The notes beneath the pieces were generated by a model, which was given only the letters and a program-made list of their open reading frames with translations, did not search any database and had not been told where the DNA came from. From the NCBI GenBank assembly GCA_963676355.1, contig OY781093.1, positions 2,790,001 through 2,854,000 on the forward strand: a stretch of 64,000 nucleotides of DNA. Direction: 5' to 3'. The stretch comes from JAGLOK01 sp963676355. GTDB taxonomy: Bacteria > Bacillota > Clostridia > Christensenellales > UMGS416. The position numbers and the translations under genes are program-made. Below, one piece after another: positions 26,786 to 35,319 of the stretch; position 1 is the stretch's first letter, and every line of letters starts with the position of its first letter.

Positions 26786-29275
26786 TTATTCTGATTCCCT
26801 CAGACGCTCGACAATAGTTGATTTATGAATAGTGCGATACGCATTTTCCGGCGTAATAATACAGATTGCCAGAATTGTCAAACTTGCTATCAAAACAGGG
26901 ATGAAAGGATAGGTGAATATTGCATAGGCCACTTGCTGCTGAAACAACTTAAAGATTCCAAAGGTGATGGCACTTCCTGCTGTAAAGATGAAAAATAAAG
27001 TTATCACAGCGTACACAAGCCCTTCAAACACCAACATTCTTCTGACTTGCTTTCGGCTCATGCCAATAGATTCAAGCGTCGCCAGTTCGCGCTTACGAAC
27101 CATAACACTAACCGACATTACATTTACGAAATTGAAAATACCAATCAAAGCGATAACAAGCGCAACGCCGCCGCCGAGAACAAACAATACCGTTTTTGCG
27201 CTATTCAGTTCTTCCATTGATTCCATCCTTGACGTTAGTGATATTTCGTAATCCTTCCCCATGATTTGCTTTAGCGCAATCATGGCGTTTTGCTCATAGC
27301 CACTTGAGACATCAAGGTTGATTTGCGCTACAATCGGTTCATTAAACCATTCTCGCATGAAAGAGTTTGATATAATCACGGTAGGCGCTAGACCGGAGCC
27401 AACGCCTTTATAATCAAAGGGAACGAAACCGCCAAGCGGTATAATAATTTTTTGGCTGTTGGGATTATCGTTTTTGCTTTGATAAGACGGTGAAATCGTC
27501 AACTCATGGACACTTGAAAACATGTCGGGATTATCGGTTGCGATTAACGCAATCTCTCCGCGTTCAAAAGCGCCAATATCAATAGGCTTATCAAGTGTGC
27601 TGCTCAATTTTATTAGCATTTTACCGTCAATGCCGAGGACGAACCCGCGAAAGTTTTCAGAAATGTTTTTCTCCGTTAAATTGGCTATCTGTTCTTGCTT
27701 AGGGTAATTGGCAATGTATTCACCAAAAGCGTCAGGCGAGTAATCAAGGCTCATTTTTTCCCATGTCGTTACGTGTAGAGCTTCAAATCCGGGAATGGAT
27801 TCCAGCTTTTCTATAAACGCTTTATCAAATTTTTGCGTCGGCCATTCGCTGTTTTTCAACACAAAATCACTTTCAAATGTGGAATCAATGTATTTGGCTA
27901 TGTTCATGCTAAAAACCAATGTAGTAACCGTCAAAAATGTCGTTATGCCTAAAAATAGGCTAAGCAAGACCACGCCCGCACGTTTTTTATCCCGGAAAAT
28001 ATTGCGAAAAGCCATTTTATACGATTTGCCGTGTGCGAACGAACGGGTATCCTTCGTTTTTACTTCCACGCCAGTATATTTCTGCGCTTCTATGGGAGAG
28101 ATACCTGCCGCTTTTTTAGCTGGCTTCCACGCGCCCAATAACGCTGTGAGTAAAGGAAAGACAACCGCGCCTAAATAGATAAACGGGGAGAAAGAAACAA
28201 CCGCTTCTGTGGAAACAGCCCCAAGTTCTGAAATAAAGAAAGGAACAAACGCTAACGAAATCAACAAGGAAAGAATTATGCCAATCGGTATTCCAACTAA
28301 GCAAAGCCACAAAATCTGTCCAAAAACGATTCGCTTAATCTGTTTCGGCGTTGTTCCAAGCGTTTTAAGAAGCCCGTAGAACCGCACATCGCGGGAAACG
28401 GAAATATATAGGACGTTGTGAATCAGTAGATACCCTGTAAAAATCAAGAATAACACGATTGCGCATAAGGCAATCAAAGTAGTTGTTGTCTTTCCAGTAT
28501 CAGCATCATAAGTTTCTACCGCTACTACCGGCTGATTTTTGGACAAACCTAAATCGGACACTAATGTATCGCAATACTCTGAAACGCGCGAGGGGTTATC
28601 GAATATCACGGTTGCCGAACCGTCTTTTTCAACGGTTTTCCCGCATTTTTGCGATAGCTCCCGCGAAACGAGTATCACGTCCGCAGTATTCATTGACTGA
28701 ACAAAGCCATAGCTTGTAAACCACCCCGACAAGCGGAAGTTCTCGCTAATCAGCACGTCCATGTTTTCGCTGTCCGCGTAGTAAGTAAGGGGGATTTCCA
28801 TGCCAATGTAAGGGGTATCAATACCCAACCGTTTCAGTACCGCACGCGAAACCATGATTTCATTTTCCTTTTCGGGATAGTTTCCCTCTATATCCACATA
28901 GGCGGGGGAGCGTAGTTCTTCCCATTCGGTTTTTTCGAAATAGTGCAAGGTCAGGCTTATTTTTCCCATTTCCGGCGTATTCTTTACAAAACCGACGTTG
29001 TTACCCGTACCAACTACTTTAACGTAATCCAAAGCATGAAGCTGCTCTATTTGCGAGGCGGTAGGGTGTCCGACTGCGGCGTGTGCCACAGTACCCGCAA
29101 AGCGTATTTGATTCATCTTCACAGATTCTAAAAGACTCATGCCTATGCTGAAAACAGAAGCAATAAGTATTGTCGTAAGCGCAATGGCTGTAATTATAAA
29201 AAAGTTTCTCTTTTTATTGGATTTAAGGCTTCTGTCTGTGAGCCGCCTTATAACAGCGCCGTTGTTATTCTTCAT
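26786..29275 (-). CDS. FtsX-like ABC transporter permease
   Basis: The 829 residues show an N-terminal membrane helix, a large extracytoplasmic domain (about 55-255), three helices with the FtsX pattern (RFYGLLKTLGTTPKQIKR), a central helix and a second extracytoplasmic domain. Three final helices repeat the pattern with KRELATLESIGMSRKQVRRML. This doubled FtsX layout fits exporters or mechanotransmission permeases that act with MacB/BceA-type ATPases. The ATPase gene ends two bases upstream, and a sensor kinase and regulator precede it. It is probably a peptide-antibiotic or envelope-stress resistance system. Base composition is clearly richer in G+C than the flanking genes. Confidence 0.9.
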   Translation of the reverse strand: MKNNNGAVIRRLTDRSLKSNKKRNFFIITAIALTTILIASVFSIGMSLLESVKMNQIRFAGTVAHAAVGHPTASQIEQLHALDYVKVVGTGNNVGFVKNTPEMGKISLTLHYFEKTEWEELRSPAYVDIEGNYPEKENEIMVSRAVLKRLGIDTPYIGMEIPLTYYADSENMDVLISENFRLSGWFTSYGFVQSMNTADVILVSRELSQKCGKTVEKDGSATVIFDNPSRVSEYCDTLVSDLGLSKNQPVVAVETYDADTGKTTTTLIALCAIVLFLIFTGYLLIHNVLYISVSRDVRFYGLLKTLGTTPKQIKRIVFGQILWLCLVGIPIGIILSLLISLAFVPFFISELGAVSTEAVVSFSPFIYLGAVVFPLLTALLGAWKPAKKAAGISPIEAQKYTGVEVKTKDTRSFAHGKSYKMAFRNIFRDKKRAGVVLLSLFLGITTFLTVTTLVFSMNIAKYIDSTFESDFVLKNSEWPTQKFDKAFIEKLESIPGFEALHVTTWEKMSLDYSPDAFGEYIANYPKQEQIANLTEKNISENFRGFVLGIDGKMLIKLSSTLDKPIDIGAFERGEIALIATDNPDMFSSVHELTISPSYQSKNDNPNSQKIIIPLGGFVPFDYKGVGSGLAPTVIISNSFMREWFNEPIVAQINLDVSSGYEQNAMIALKQIMGKDYEISLTSRMESMEELNSAKTVLFVLGGGVALVIALIGIFNFVNVMSVSVMVRKRELATLESIGMSRKQVRRMLVFEGLVYAVITLFFIFTAGSAITFGIFKLFQQQVAYAIFTYPFIPVLIASLTILAICIITPENAYRTIHKSTIVERLRESE

Positions 29276-29277
29276 TT

Positions 29278-29955
29278 TCAGCCACGTCCTTCCCGGACGA
29301 TTTTGCCGTCCTCTATATGGATAACGCGGTCAGCAAGCTGGGCTATTTGCTCGTTATGAGTAATCATCATCATGGTTTGATGAAATCTTGTAGAAGTCAT
29401 TTTCAGAACGCCTAAAACATCCTGACTGGTTTTCGTGTCTAAATTGCCGGTAGGCTCGTCCGCAAGTAAAACAGACGGCTTTGTAGCAAGCGCGCGGGCA
29501 ATCGCTACGCGCTGCTGCTGACCGCCGGAAAGCATGTTGGGCAGATTATCGCGTTTTTCTCCAAGCCCCAACGTGTCAATAATTTCGTTTATAAACGTTT
29601 TGTCTACCGCGTTGCCGTCCAGTTCAATCGGCAGCACGATATTTTCATATACACTTAAAATCGGGACGAGATTATAGTTCTGGAACACAAATCCAACATT
29701 GCGCCTACGGAAAATTGCAAGCTGCTCGTCCGACATTTTAGCAAGCTCATGTCCGTCTACAATGACTTTTCCGTCTGTCGGTTTGTCAAGCCCACCCAGC
29801 ATATGCAAAAGTGTACTTTTCCCGGAGCCGGACATTCCGACAACTGCCACAAACTCTCCCGCTTCTACAGCTATATCAACGCCATCAAGGGCGCGGACAA
29901 TATTCGGTTCCTTTCCATAGTGCTTTTTAAGTCCCTGTGTTAATAAAATCGGCAT
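29278..29955 (-). CDS. ABC transporter ATP-binding protein (MacB/BceA type)
   Basis: The 225 residues have Walker A GMSGSGKSTLL, a Q-loop (FVFQNYNLVP), the signature LSGGQQQRVAIARAL, Walker B VLLADEPTGNLD and the H-loop MITHN. The EPTGNLDTKTS ending is typical of the LolD/MacB/BceA subgroup, which pairs with FtsX-like permeases rather than importers. It forms the ATPase of the transporter with the next gene. The 71-base gap to the kinase gene has a GGAGAG-type SD, and the whole block reads as one operon. Confidence 0.93.
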   Translation of the reverse strand: MPILLTQGLKKHYGKEPNIVRALDGVDIAVEAGEFVAVVGMSGSGKSTLLHMLGGLDKPTDGKVIVDGHELAKMSDEQLAIFRRRNVGFVFQNYNLVPILSVYENIVLPIELDGNAVDKTFINEIIDTLGLGEKRDNLPNMLSGGQQQRVAIARALATKPSVLLADEPTGNLDTKTSQDVLGVLKMTSTRFHQTMMMITHNEQIAQLADRVIHIEDGKIVREGRG

Positions 29956-30026
29956 TTCTTCGCTCTCCTTTCGCTTATGCTTTTATCATAAATTGCAATT
30001 CTTACAGGCTCCTAACAAAATGCGAT

Positions 30027-30944
30027 TTATTTCTTACAGTTTTGTAAGAACATTGAGAAGGTTGTATGCTGCCCCAGCTTGGAATCCACAAGAATATAGC
30101 CAGCCTGTTTTTGAAATATCAAGGATGCCAGATAAAGCCCTAAGCCTACCCCATCCACATCCTTAGCGTTCCGTCCCCGATAAAACCGCTTAAAGATGGA
30201 ATTCCATTCATCGGGGGCAATGCCAATACCATAATCGGTAATGCTAATTTTTGTATAGATAGGCAAGGTTTCCACTGATATATTGATTTCTCCGCCCGCT
30301 GGAGAATATTTGATTGCGTTTTCCAAAATATTTGTGATTGCTTCGCTTGTCCATTTGCGGTCATGCAGCAACGAAACATCTTCAAAGTACGCTGTTTGAA
30401 TGGAAATGTTCTTCTTGGATGCCGCCCCGTATACGGTGCTGATGCTGTCGGAAATGGTTTGTTTAATGACTGTGGGAACAGGGGATAATTCGATGGCTCC
30501 TATCTCCAGCCTTGACATTTTTACAAGGCTATCCATCATCCATTGCAGCTTATCCGTTCCCATTTTAATGCGCAATAAAAATTCCTGTTGCTCAGCCTCG
30601 GTGATCCTTCCCTCAAGCAGCAGGTCGGTATACATGGCGACACCGGATAGGGACGTTTTCATCTGATGGGACATATCCGATATGAAGCTTTGTATGATTT
30701 CTTTCTCCTGCTTGGTTTGAGAAATATCCATTGCATTCACCTGAATTATTTTAACGGCTTTATGCGTCAGCTTGGAAAGTCTGCTGTCTACCGCTGCTTC
30801 CAATGAAAGCTCTGCATTTTTGGCTAATACACTGTCTAAAACCCGATCAATAGAATCGAAAGTTCGTTTTACATAGCGATAGCTGAAAAGGATGGTCAAG
30901 CTGCACACAATGACAGCAATGACAATAGTAACTGTAAGCGCCAT
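30027..30944 (-). CDS. Sensor histidine kinase of the ABC-linked two-component system
   Basis: The start at 30944 (MALTVTIVIAVIV) follows GGAGGG at eight bases, two bases after the regulator stop; a frame to 30965 exists but is less likely. One N-terminal membrane helix is seen and no large sensor domain. A dimerisation and phosphoacceptor helix (FISDMSHQMKTSLSG, His in SHQ) is followed by an HATPase with N-box NILENAIKYSP, G1 DYGIGIAP, F-box FKRFYRG and G2 GVGLGLYL. Its small sensor part suggests that, as in BceS systems, the ABC transporter does the sensing. Confidence 0.92.
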   Translation of the reverse strand: MALTVTIVIAVIVCSLTILFSYRYVKRTFDSIDRVLDSVLAKNAELSLEAAVDSRLSKLTHKAVKIIQVNAMDISQTKQEKEIIQSFISDMSHQMKTSLSGVAMYTDLLLEGRITEAEQQEFLLRIKMGTDKLQWMMDSLVKMSRLEIGAIELSPVPTVIKQTISDSISTVYGAASKKNISIQTAYFEDVSLLHDRKWTSEAITNILENAIKYSPAGGEINISVETLPIYTKISITDYGIGIAPDEWNSIFKRFYRGRNAKDVDGVGLGLYLASLIFQKQAGYILVDSKLGQHTTFSMFLQNCKK

Positions 30945-30946
30945 CC

Positions 30947-31630
30947 TTACATCCCTCCGTTCCAAATGTAGCCGATGCCGTGGAGAGTCTTAATGATATG
31001 AGGATTTTTGGGATCGTCCTCCAGCTTTGCACGTAGGCGGCTGATATTAACGGGCAAGGTGTTTTCATCCACGAAATTTCCGGTGTTGTCCCATAGCGCG
31101 GAGAGAATTTGTTCTTTTGAAAGCACTTGTCCGGCATTCGTCATAAGAAAAACAAGCAGCTTGAATTCCGTAACGCTGATAGAGATTTCTTCTTCACCAC
31201 GATAAAATTTACATGTGTCCGTATCTAGTCTGTATTGGCCGGAGCTGATGATACGTCGGCTTTCCGCTTCCATGCGGCGCAGCAGGGCTTCCACTCTTGC
31301 CCGGAGGATGGAAAGTGAAAACGGCTTGGTAATATAATCGTCCGCACCTGCCAGTAAGCCCGATACCTCGTCTGTTTCCAAATCACAAGCTGTCAGCATA
31401 ATAATCGGGATGTTTGAATATGTCCTGATTTCTTTGCACAAGTCCATCCCGTTGCCGTCCGAAAGCCCCAAATCCAGTATAATAAGGTCAATCTTATGCT
31501 GTTCCAGCATTCGCTTTCCGTCCTTAATGCTGCCTGCTGAAACAACGTCGTACCCATCCTTTTTAAAGGTAAACGCTATGCCTCGGCTTAAATTTTCGTC
31601 ATCTTCCAATATCAAAATCTTTTTATTCAT
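30947..31630 (-). CDS. OmpR/PhoB-family response regulator
   Basis: The start at 31630 (MNKKILILEDDENLSR) has GGAGG seven bases upstream and overlaps the stop of the preceding small gene as ATGA; the longer frame to 31786 is therefore rejected. Residues 1-120 are a receiver domain with the acidic pair EDD, the phosphorylatable Asp in IILDLGLSDG and Lys in YITKPF. Residues 130-227 are a winged helix (TEFKLLVFLMTNAGQVLS, then LPVNISRLRAKLE). It presumably activates the ABC genes downstream. Confidence 0.93.
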   Translation of the reverse strand: MNKKILILEDDENLSRGIAFTFKKDGYDVVSAGSIKDGKRMLEQHKIDLIILDLGLSDGNGMDLCKEIRTYSNIPIIMLTACDLETDEVSGLLAGADDYITKPFSLSILRARVEALLRRMEAESRRIISSGQYRLDTDTCKFYRGEEEISISVTEFKLLVFLMTNAGQVLSKEQILSALWDNTGNFVDENTLPVNISRLRAKLEDDPKNPHIIKTLHGIGYIWNGGM

Positions 31631-31827
31631 AGTGTGCCTCCGTTGCTCTCTTTTCTCTGTTTCAAACGCGGGTCTTTCGGCTTTGGCGCATCCTTGGGAA
31701 TTGCCCAAACTCGGCTGAATCGAATCGCACCTGTAATTCGCCCCTGTTCGCATAATTGCTGAACTCGCCTGTTTAAAATACCCCATTTCTCAGCCGCCCG
31801 CTGTGTTGAAATATAGTCCATATCCAT
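31627..31827 (-). CDS. Small helix-turn-helix protein (excisionase-like)
   Basis: The 66 residues begin MDMDYISTQRAAEKWGILNRRVQQLCEQG and continue with AIRFSRVWAIPKDA. This is the pattern of small HTH_17/excisionase-like DNA-binding proteins common in Clostridial mobile elements. It overlaps the response regulator by four bases and is the first gene of the cassette, behind an AAAGGA site. It may regulate the operon or be a leftover of the element that carried it. Confidence 0.75.
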   Translation of the reverse strand: MDMDYISTQRAAEKWGILNRRVQQLCEQGRITGAIRFSRVWAIPKDAPKPKDPRLKQRKESNGGTL

Positions 31828-32181
31828 TGTTTCCTTTCCATTCAGGTATAGGAGAAATCATATAATAAACCGATTATAACTATATGCGCTTAAGCGAATA
31901 GATACAAGTCCAACGCAAAACGGCAAGCAATGCTTCCGTGGCCACGGAAGCGAATTTCTTGCGATTTGCCATCCGGCCAAACCGCGAAAAATTGAACGGG
32001 GAACGTTATATTGGACACTTATTCCGAGAATCCGAAATACATTCCCTTTTATAATAAGTACCTATAAGCTACACAAACAGGCAGCACTAGACATTCATAA
32101 GTTCTTCTGTACTATATTCTCTTGTGTTCAAACTGCTGACTCATCCCCCGAAAATTGTACCAATTTTAAAGTTAGTATAAC
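31828..32181. other. Upstream region of the ABC/two-component operon
   Basis: About 350 bases with no gene, from the first gene of the operon to the IS3 element. A TATAAT-like hexamer and the ten-base palindrome CGCTTAAGCG lie within 80 bases of the first start codon. Further up is the 20-base palindrome listed separately. Confidence 0.5.
31932..31951. promoter_or_regulatory. Perfect 20-base palindrome upstream of the two-component/ABC operon
   Basis: GCTTCCGTGG is followed directly by its reverse complement CCACGGAAGC. An outer pair GCAAG/CTTGC (31923-31927 and 31958-31962) extends the symmetry. It lies 105 bases ahead of the operon start. It could be an operator for a dimeric regulator, a cruciform, or the end of a former mobile element. 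Confidence 0.45.
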
Positions 32182-32217
32182 GGACTAACCCCATTTTCAT
32201 AGACACTGAGAATAGAT

Positions 32218-33051
32218 TCATGAGTTAAACAACATTTTCTCATACTCCATTGGTGATTTATACCCCAGTGAAGAATGGAATCGTTTAGGGTTATAAAACA
32301 TCTCAATGTATTCGAATACTGCTTTTCTTGCTTTCTCTCTGGTCGAAAAAGGATGCTTTTTATTTACCAGCTCGGTCTTCAAAGATTTATTGAAAGCTTC
32401 TATTACAGCATTATCCCACGGATTGCCTCCCCGGCTCATACTTATATATGCACCTTTCCGCTTTATGAAAGCATTATATCTATCGCTCATAAACTGTGCT
32501 CCGCGATCTGTGTGTATCATAAGCCCTACACCGGGATTCTCTCTGCTATATGCATCATTCAAAGCATCCAATACAAGCTGTTCGCGCATATGACTGTTAA
32601 TTGACCAACCTACAACTTTTCGTGTGCATACATCCAAGTATAGCATCAAATACTCATTTCCTTCTTTCGTCGGTATATATGTAATATCTCCGACCCAAAC
32701 TTTATTCTTTTCTTTGACATCAAACTCACGGTTTAGGTGGTTTGGGTGAATAGAAGCTTTATATGCTTTACTGTACCTACCGTGTCTTTTGCACGAATAT
32801 TTTGCTTTTAGCCCATTCTCTTTCATTATACGCTCAACTCGTTTATGATTGACATGAATTCCGCGGCTTTTTAATTCTCTCAGAATCCTTTTTGAGCCAT
32901 ACCTGCCTTTGTATTGATTGAATGCGCTTTTTATAATATCCGTTAATGCAAGATTTTCAATATCTCTTTTAGTAGGCTTTTTGTTTACTATATTGTAGTA
33001 TGTTGATCTATAGATTTTCAGAACATCACACATTAATCTTACACTGTACAC
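32218..33051 (-). CDS. IS3-family transposase OrfB
   Basis: The protein has 277 residues with an HTH_21 domain (YGSKRILRELKSRGIHVNHKR) and a DDE integrase core (VWVGDITYIP, MIHTDRGAQF, AVIEAFNKSLKTE). It ends with the family's KRFHSSLGYKSPMEYE. The frame continues upstream of the GTG at 33051 into the end of OrfA in the -1 frame (EKVEFIKSHKHVYSVR). OrfB is therefore probably made as an OrfAB fusion by a -1 frameshift at the A-rich stretch near 33078-33086. Confidence 0.92.
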   Translation of the reverse strand: MYSVRLMCDVLKIYRSTYYNIVNKKPTKRDIENLALTDIIKSAFNQYKGRYGSKRILRELKSRGIHVNHKRVERIMKENGLKAKYSCKRHGRYSKAYKASIHPNHLNREFDVKEKNKVWVGDITYIPTKEGNEYLMLYLDVCTRKVVGWSINSHMREQLVLDALNDAYSRENPGVGLMIHTDRGAQFMSDRYNAFIKRKGAYISMSRGGNPWDNAVIEAFNKSLKTELVNKKHPFSTREKARKAVFEYIEMFYNPKRFHSSLGYKSPMEYEKMLFNS

Positions 33052-33074
33052 ATGTTTATGTGATTTAATAAATT

Positions 33075-33374
33075 CTACTTTTTCTTTCGTCTTCCCTTTA
33101 GGAAGACTTGGTACTTTTTTAGAATTTCATTCTCCAGTTCCAGCTGCTTGTTCTTTTTCTCTAGCAACTTGATTTTATACTCATTGTCAACACGTGCATT
33201 ACCTGGCCCTTTAAATGCCTCATCTCCGTATTTATCATATTCCCTGAGCCATCGATAGATTGTTTGCTCTGTTATTCCAAGAGCTTCTGATACATCTGCT
33301 ATTCGCTTACCTTCTTCTATTACCTGCTTAATCGTCTGTAGCTTATATTCCTTGCTAAACGTTCGTCTCCCCAT
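33075..33374 (-). CDS. IS3-family transposase OrfA
   Basis: The 99 residues begin MGRRTFSKEYKLQTIKQVIEEG and hold a helix-turn-helix (DVSEALGITEQTIYRWLREY) and a C-terminal leucine-zipper-like helix (LLEKKNKQLELENEILKK). This matches InsE/InsJ-like OrfA proteins, which bind the terminal repeats. The last codons (AGACGAAAGAAAAAG) form an A-rich site suited to -1 frameshifting into OrfB. Confidence 0.9.
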   Translation of the reverse strand: MGRRTFSKEYKLQTIKQVIEEGKRIADVSEALGITEQTIYRWLREYDKYGDEAFKGPGNARVDNEYKIKLLEKKNKQLELENEILKKYQVFLKGRRKKK

Positions 33375-33439
33375 ATTCTTACCTCCGATTAGATTCTATT
33401 ATTATCTTATCTTCAGTGTCAACTTTAGGGGGAAAGTCC

Positions 33440-33879
33440 ACACAGGTCAAGGTAGAAGCAAAGTCATTTGCACTTTCTACTAGATAGCCAATAAAGCCTA
33501 AAAAAACAAAGGTACCATTTATGCAACAACTATTTATATTACCAATTCTTAATGTTTTAATGTAAATTTCCACTTCTACTAATAATATAAATAATTTTAT
33601 CATAAGGTAAATATATCCATAAATGAATTTAGCTATAATTTTCTCATCGCAACATAAATGTAATAAAAAATAGCTTCAACTCAACATTTTTTGCCTAGAA
33701 AGATCGAATAATGCGTATTTTTAAAGTATTTATTATTATATTGAAATTTGTTGTTGGTCATCTCTTGTTTCATAATATCTCTGTCCAAACATTTTATAGT
33801 CTCTGTTTAAATTCTTTAATTTTTTTCGTAATCATTTTTCTAAAAAGTAATATTAAGTTTGCAATATTCCAAAGATTTG
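33440..33879. other. AT-rich gene-poor region
   Basis: About 440 bases between the IS3 element and the ParB-like gene. Hydrophobic frames occur on both strands, but none has a good SD or resembles a known protein. I see no RNA or repeat here. Confidence 0.4.
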
Positions 33880-34785
33880 CTATCTTTGTAGTGTGTATTT
33901 TCCATTATGTTTTCTTTGTGGATGATTCTGAAACCACTCCGCCAAAGCTTTCTGTATCGTCTCTTCATATTCTTTCGGCGTTGTATCAGGAGGAAAATAT
34001 TCTTTAATTGCTTTATATGATAACTTAATAGCTTTAGGCGGTTCATGATTTTTTGATATTATTATTTTATCAATCTTTTCATATGTTAGTATGCCGTTCT
34101 GACTAATTCCCTTCAATTTCTGTGCTTGAGTCATTGATATTCCAAAGTTTTCTTCTCGACACAATATATCATGTAGCCATTCCTGTTCTTCAGATCTTAA
34201 ATATGACAACTGGACTGCAGGAATAAAAGCTAATTTCTTTTCATCTATCTTTTTCAACATCTGTGGGATAAGATGCGTAAGCTGAATGAAGCGATAAATG
34301 TTGCGCCTACTATCTTCTGAATTTTCTGATATAAGGCTACCGCTATTTAACTTTGTGCCAACTTGGCACAAGGTTAAGTCGGTTCTTTTACCCTGTGACT
34401 TTATAGCTTCAAGCTTATATTTATATGCCCACGCTTTTTCACTTGGTAATATAGCATCACGTTGCTGAAGATTGCTATCTATCATAATCAAGGTTGCAGC
34501 TGCATCATCTATATCTCTTATATCACACGGGATGGATGTTAATCCTGTAATCTGCGTCCCTCTCACCCGTCTATGGCCTACGATAATCTCATAATCGAAT
34601 TCTTTATCATTTATAGGACGAACAATAATTGGTTCTATAACGCCATTACTTCTAATACTCTCCGACAACTCTTGCATTTTATCATCATCTCGCACATCAA
34701 ATACATGCTTGAAAAAAGATTTTAGTTTGGATATGTCTATAGAAGTGATATTGCGTGATGCCTTTATGCTATCCGTTTTTTTCAT
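33880..34785 (-). CDS. Orphan ParB/Spo0J-like partition protein
   Basis: The 301 residues hold an N-terminal ParB/sulfiredoxin-like domain. It includes ELSESIRSNGVIEPIIVRP and the ParB box II variant EIIVGHRRVRGTQ (residues 69-80), followed by a helical central domain. The usual box is GERR(Y/F)RA, so the E-to-H change is notable. AAGGAG lies eight bases before the ATG. No parA is adjacent, so it differs from chromosomal parAB and resembles the stand-alone ParB-like genes of integrative elements and plasmids. It could be a nuclease or regulator rather than a segregation factor. Confidence 0.85.
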   Translation of the reverse strand: MKKTDSIKASRNITSIDISKLKSFFKHVFDVRDDDKMQELSESIRSNGVIEPIIVRPINDKEFDYEIIVGHRRVRGTQITGLTSIPCDIRDIDDAAATLIMIDSNLQQRDAILPSEKAWAYKYKLEAIKSQGKRTDLTLCQVGTKLNSGSLISENSEDSRRNIYRFIQLTHLIPQMLKKIDEKKLAFIPAVQLSYLRSEEQEWLHDILCREENFGISMTQAQKLKGISQNGILTYEKIDKIIISKNHEPPKAIKLSYKAIKEYFPPDTTPKEYEETIQKALAEWFQNHPQRKHNGKYTLQR

Positions 34786-34924
34786 TAATATTCTCCTTAG
34801 GAAATCCTTTTATAAGGAGAAAAAACATGTTATTATTGAACAAATTAAAGTTTCGCAGTTAATACTGCTTGACCGCCAAAATCTATAATAGGACACAAAT
34901 AAAATAGTCTCCTATTCAAAAGTT

Positions 34925-34951
34925 TAGCACATCCGCCTAATGGATGTGCTA
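34925..34951. terminator. Perfect 10-base-pair hairpin
   Basis: TAGCACATCC (34925-34934) pairs fully with GGATGTGCTA (34942-34951) across GCCTAAT. Neither side has a long T-run, so it is a weak terminator at best. Confidence 0.4.
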
Positions 34952-34959
34952 TTATCATA

Positions 34960-35192
34960 TCACGACATTTTTTGGTTCTGGCACAAAGATTTCAACTTGA
35001 CATGTTTTCTTATCCTTGTCTCAATAATCGGTGAATACTGATGAACCCATCGCATGATTGTTGTATGTGTTACAATTATTCCTCTTTCAGCCATTATTTC
35101 AACTAAATCTCGATAACTCAATGCATATTTTAAACGCAAATTAGGATAATATCTTTCTCATAGTGCTTCCATTTAAACAATTTGCTTCTCAT
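34960..35192 (-). pseudogene. IS6-family transposase, N-terminal remnant
   Basis: From the ATG at 35192 the frame reads MRSKLFKWKHYEKDIILICV, then a stop. In the next frame it continues as KYALSYRDLVEIMAERGI and THTTIMRWVHQYSP, ending at 34960. This is the conserved N-terminus of IS6/IS26/IS240-type transposases (helix-turn-helix plus spacer) with a frameshift in the middle. The DDE catalytic part is gone. Confidence 0.75.
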
Positions 35193-35319
35193 ATGATATA
35201 TTAAAGATTTATAATTTTTTTCACCAGAACCTCAAATTTCAATGCCGGTCCATATACACTTCTCTATTGGCCCAAACATTTGCTTTTATTATTTATATTT
35301 TGTAGATAATATTATCACT

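Larger units (their letters stand above)
32182..33439 (-). mobile_element. Apparently intact IS3-family element
   Basis: The terminal inverted repeats are GGACTAACCCC...GACACTGA at the left and the complement of GGACTTTCCCCC...GACACTGA at the right, about 1258 bases apart. The interior encodes OrfA and OrfB with all catalytic residues. No clear target duplication is visible. Of the mobile elements here it is the only one that looks capable of movement. Confidence 0.85.
34786..35319. other. Region between the ParB-like gene and the second giant surface gene
   Basis: About 530 bases. It holds the IS6-family fragment and the hairpin listed separately. An 11-codon plus-strand frame (34827-34862) follows a good AAGGAG and lies opposite the ParB-like start. 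Otherwise there is no gene. Confidence 0.45.

Noticed and set aside
31630..31786. Longer N-terminus for the response regulator
   Set aside because: The extra 52 residues overlap the small HTH gene in another frame, and GGAGG sits right before the internal ATG at 31630.
33711..34007. Hydrophobic plus-strand protein of 98 residues
   Set aside because: It overlaps the ParB-like gene antisense, lacks an SD, and its hydrophobicity reflects AT-rich DNA.
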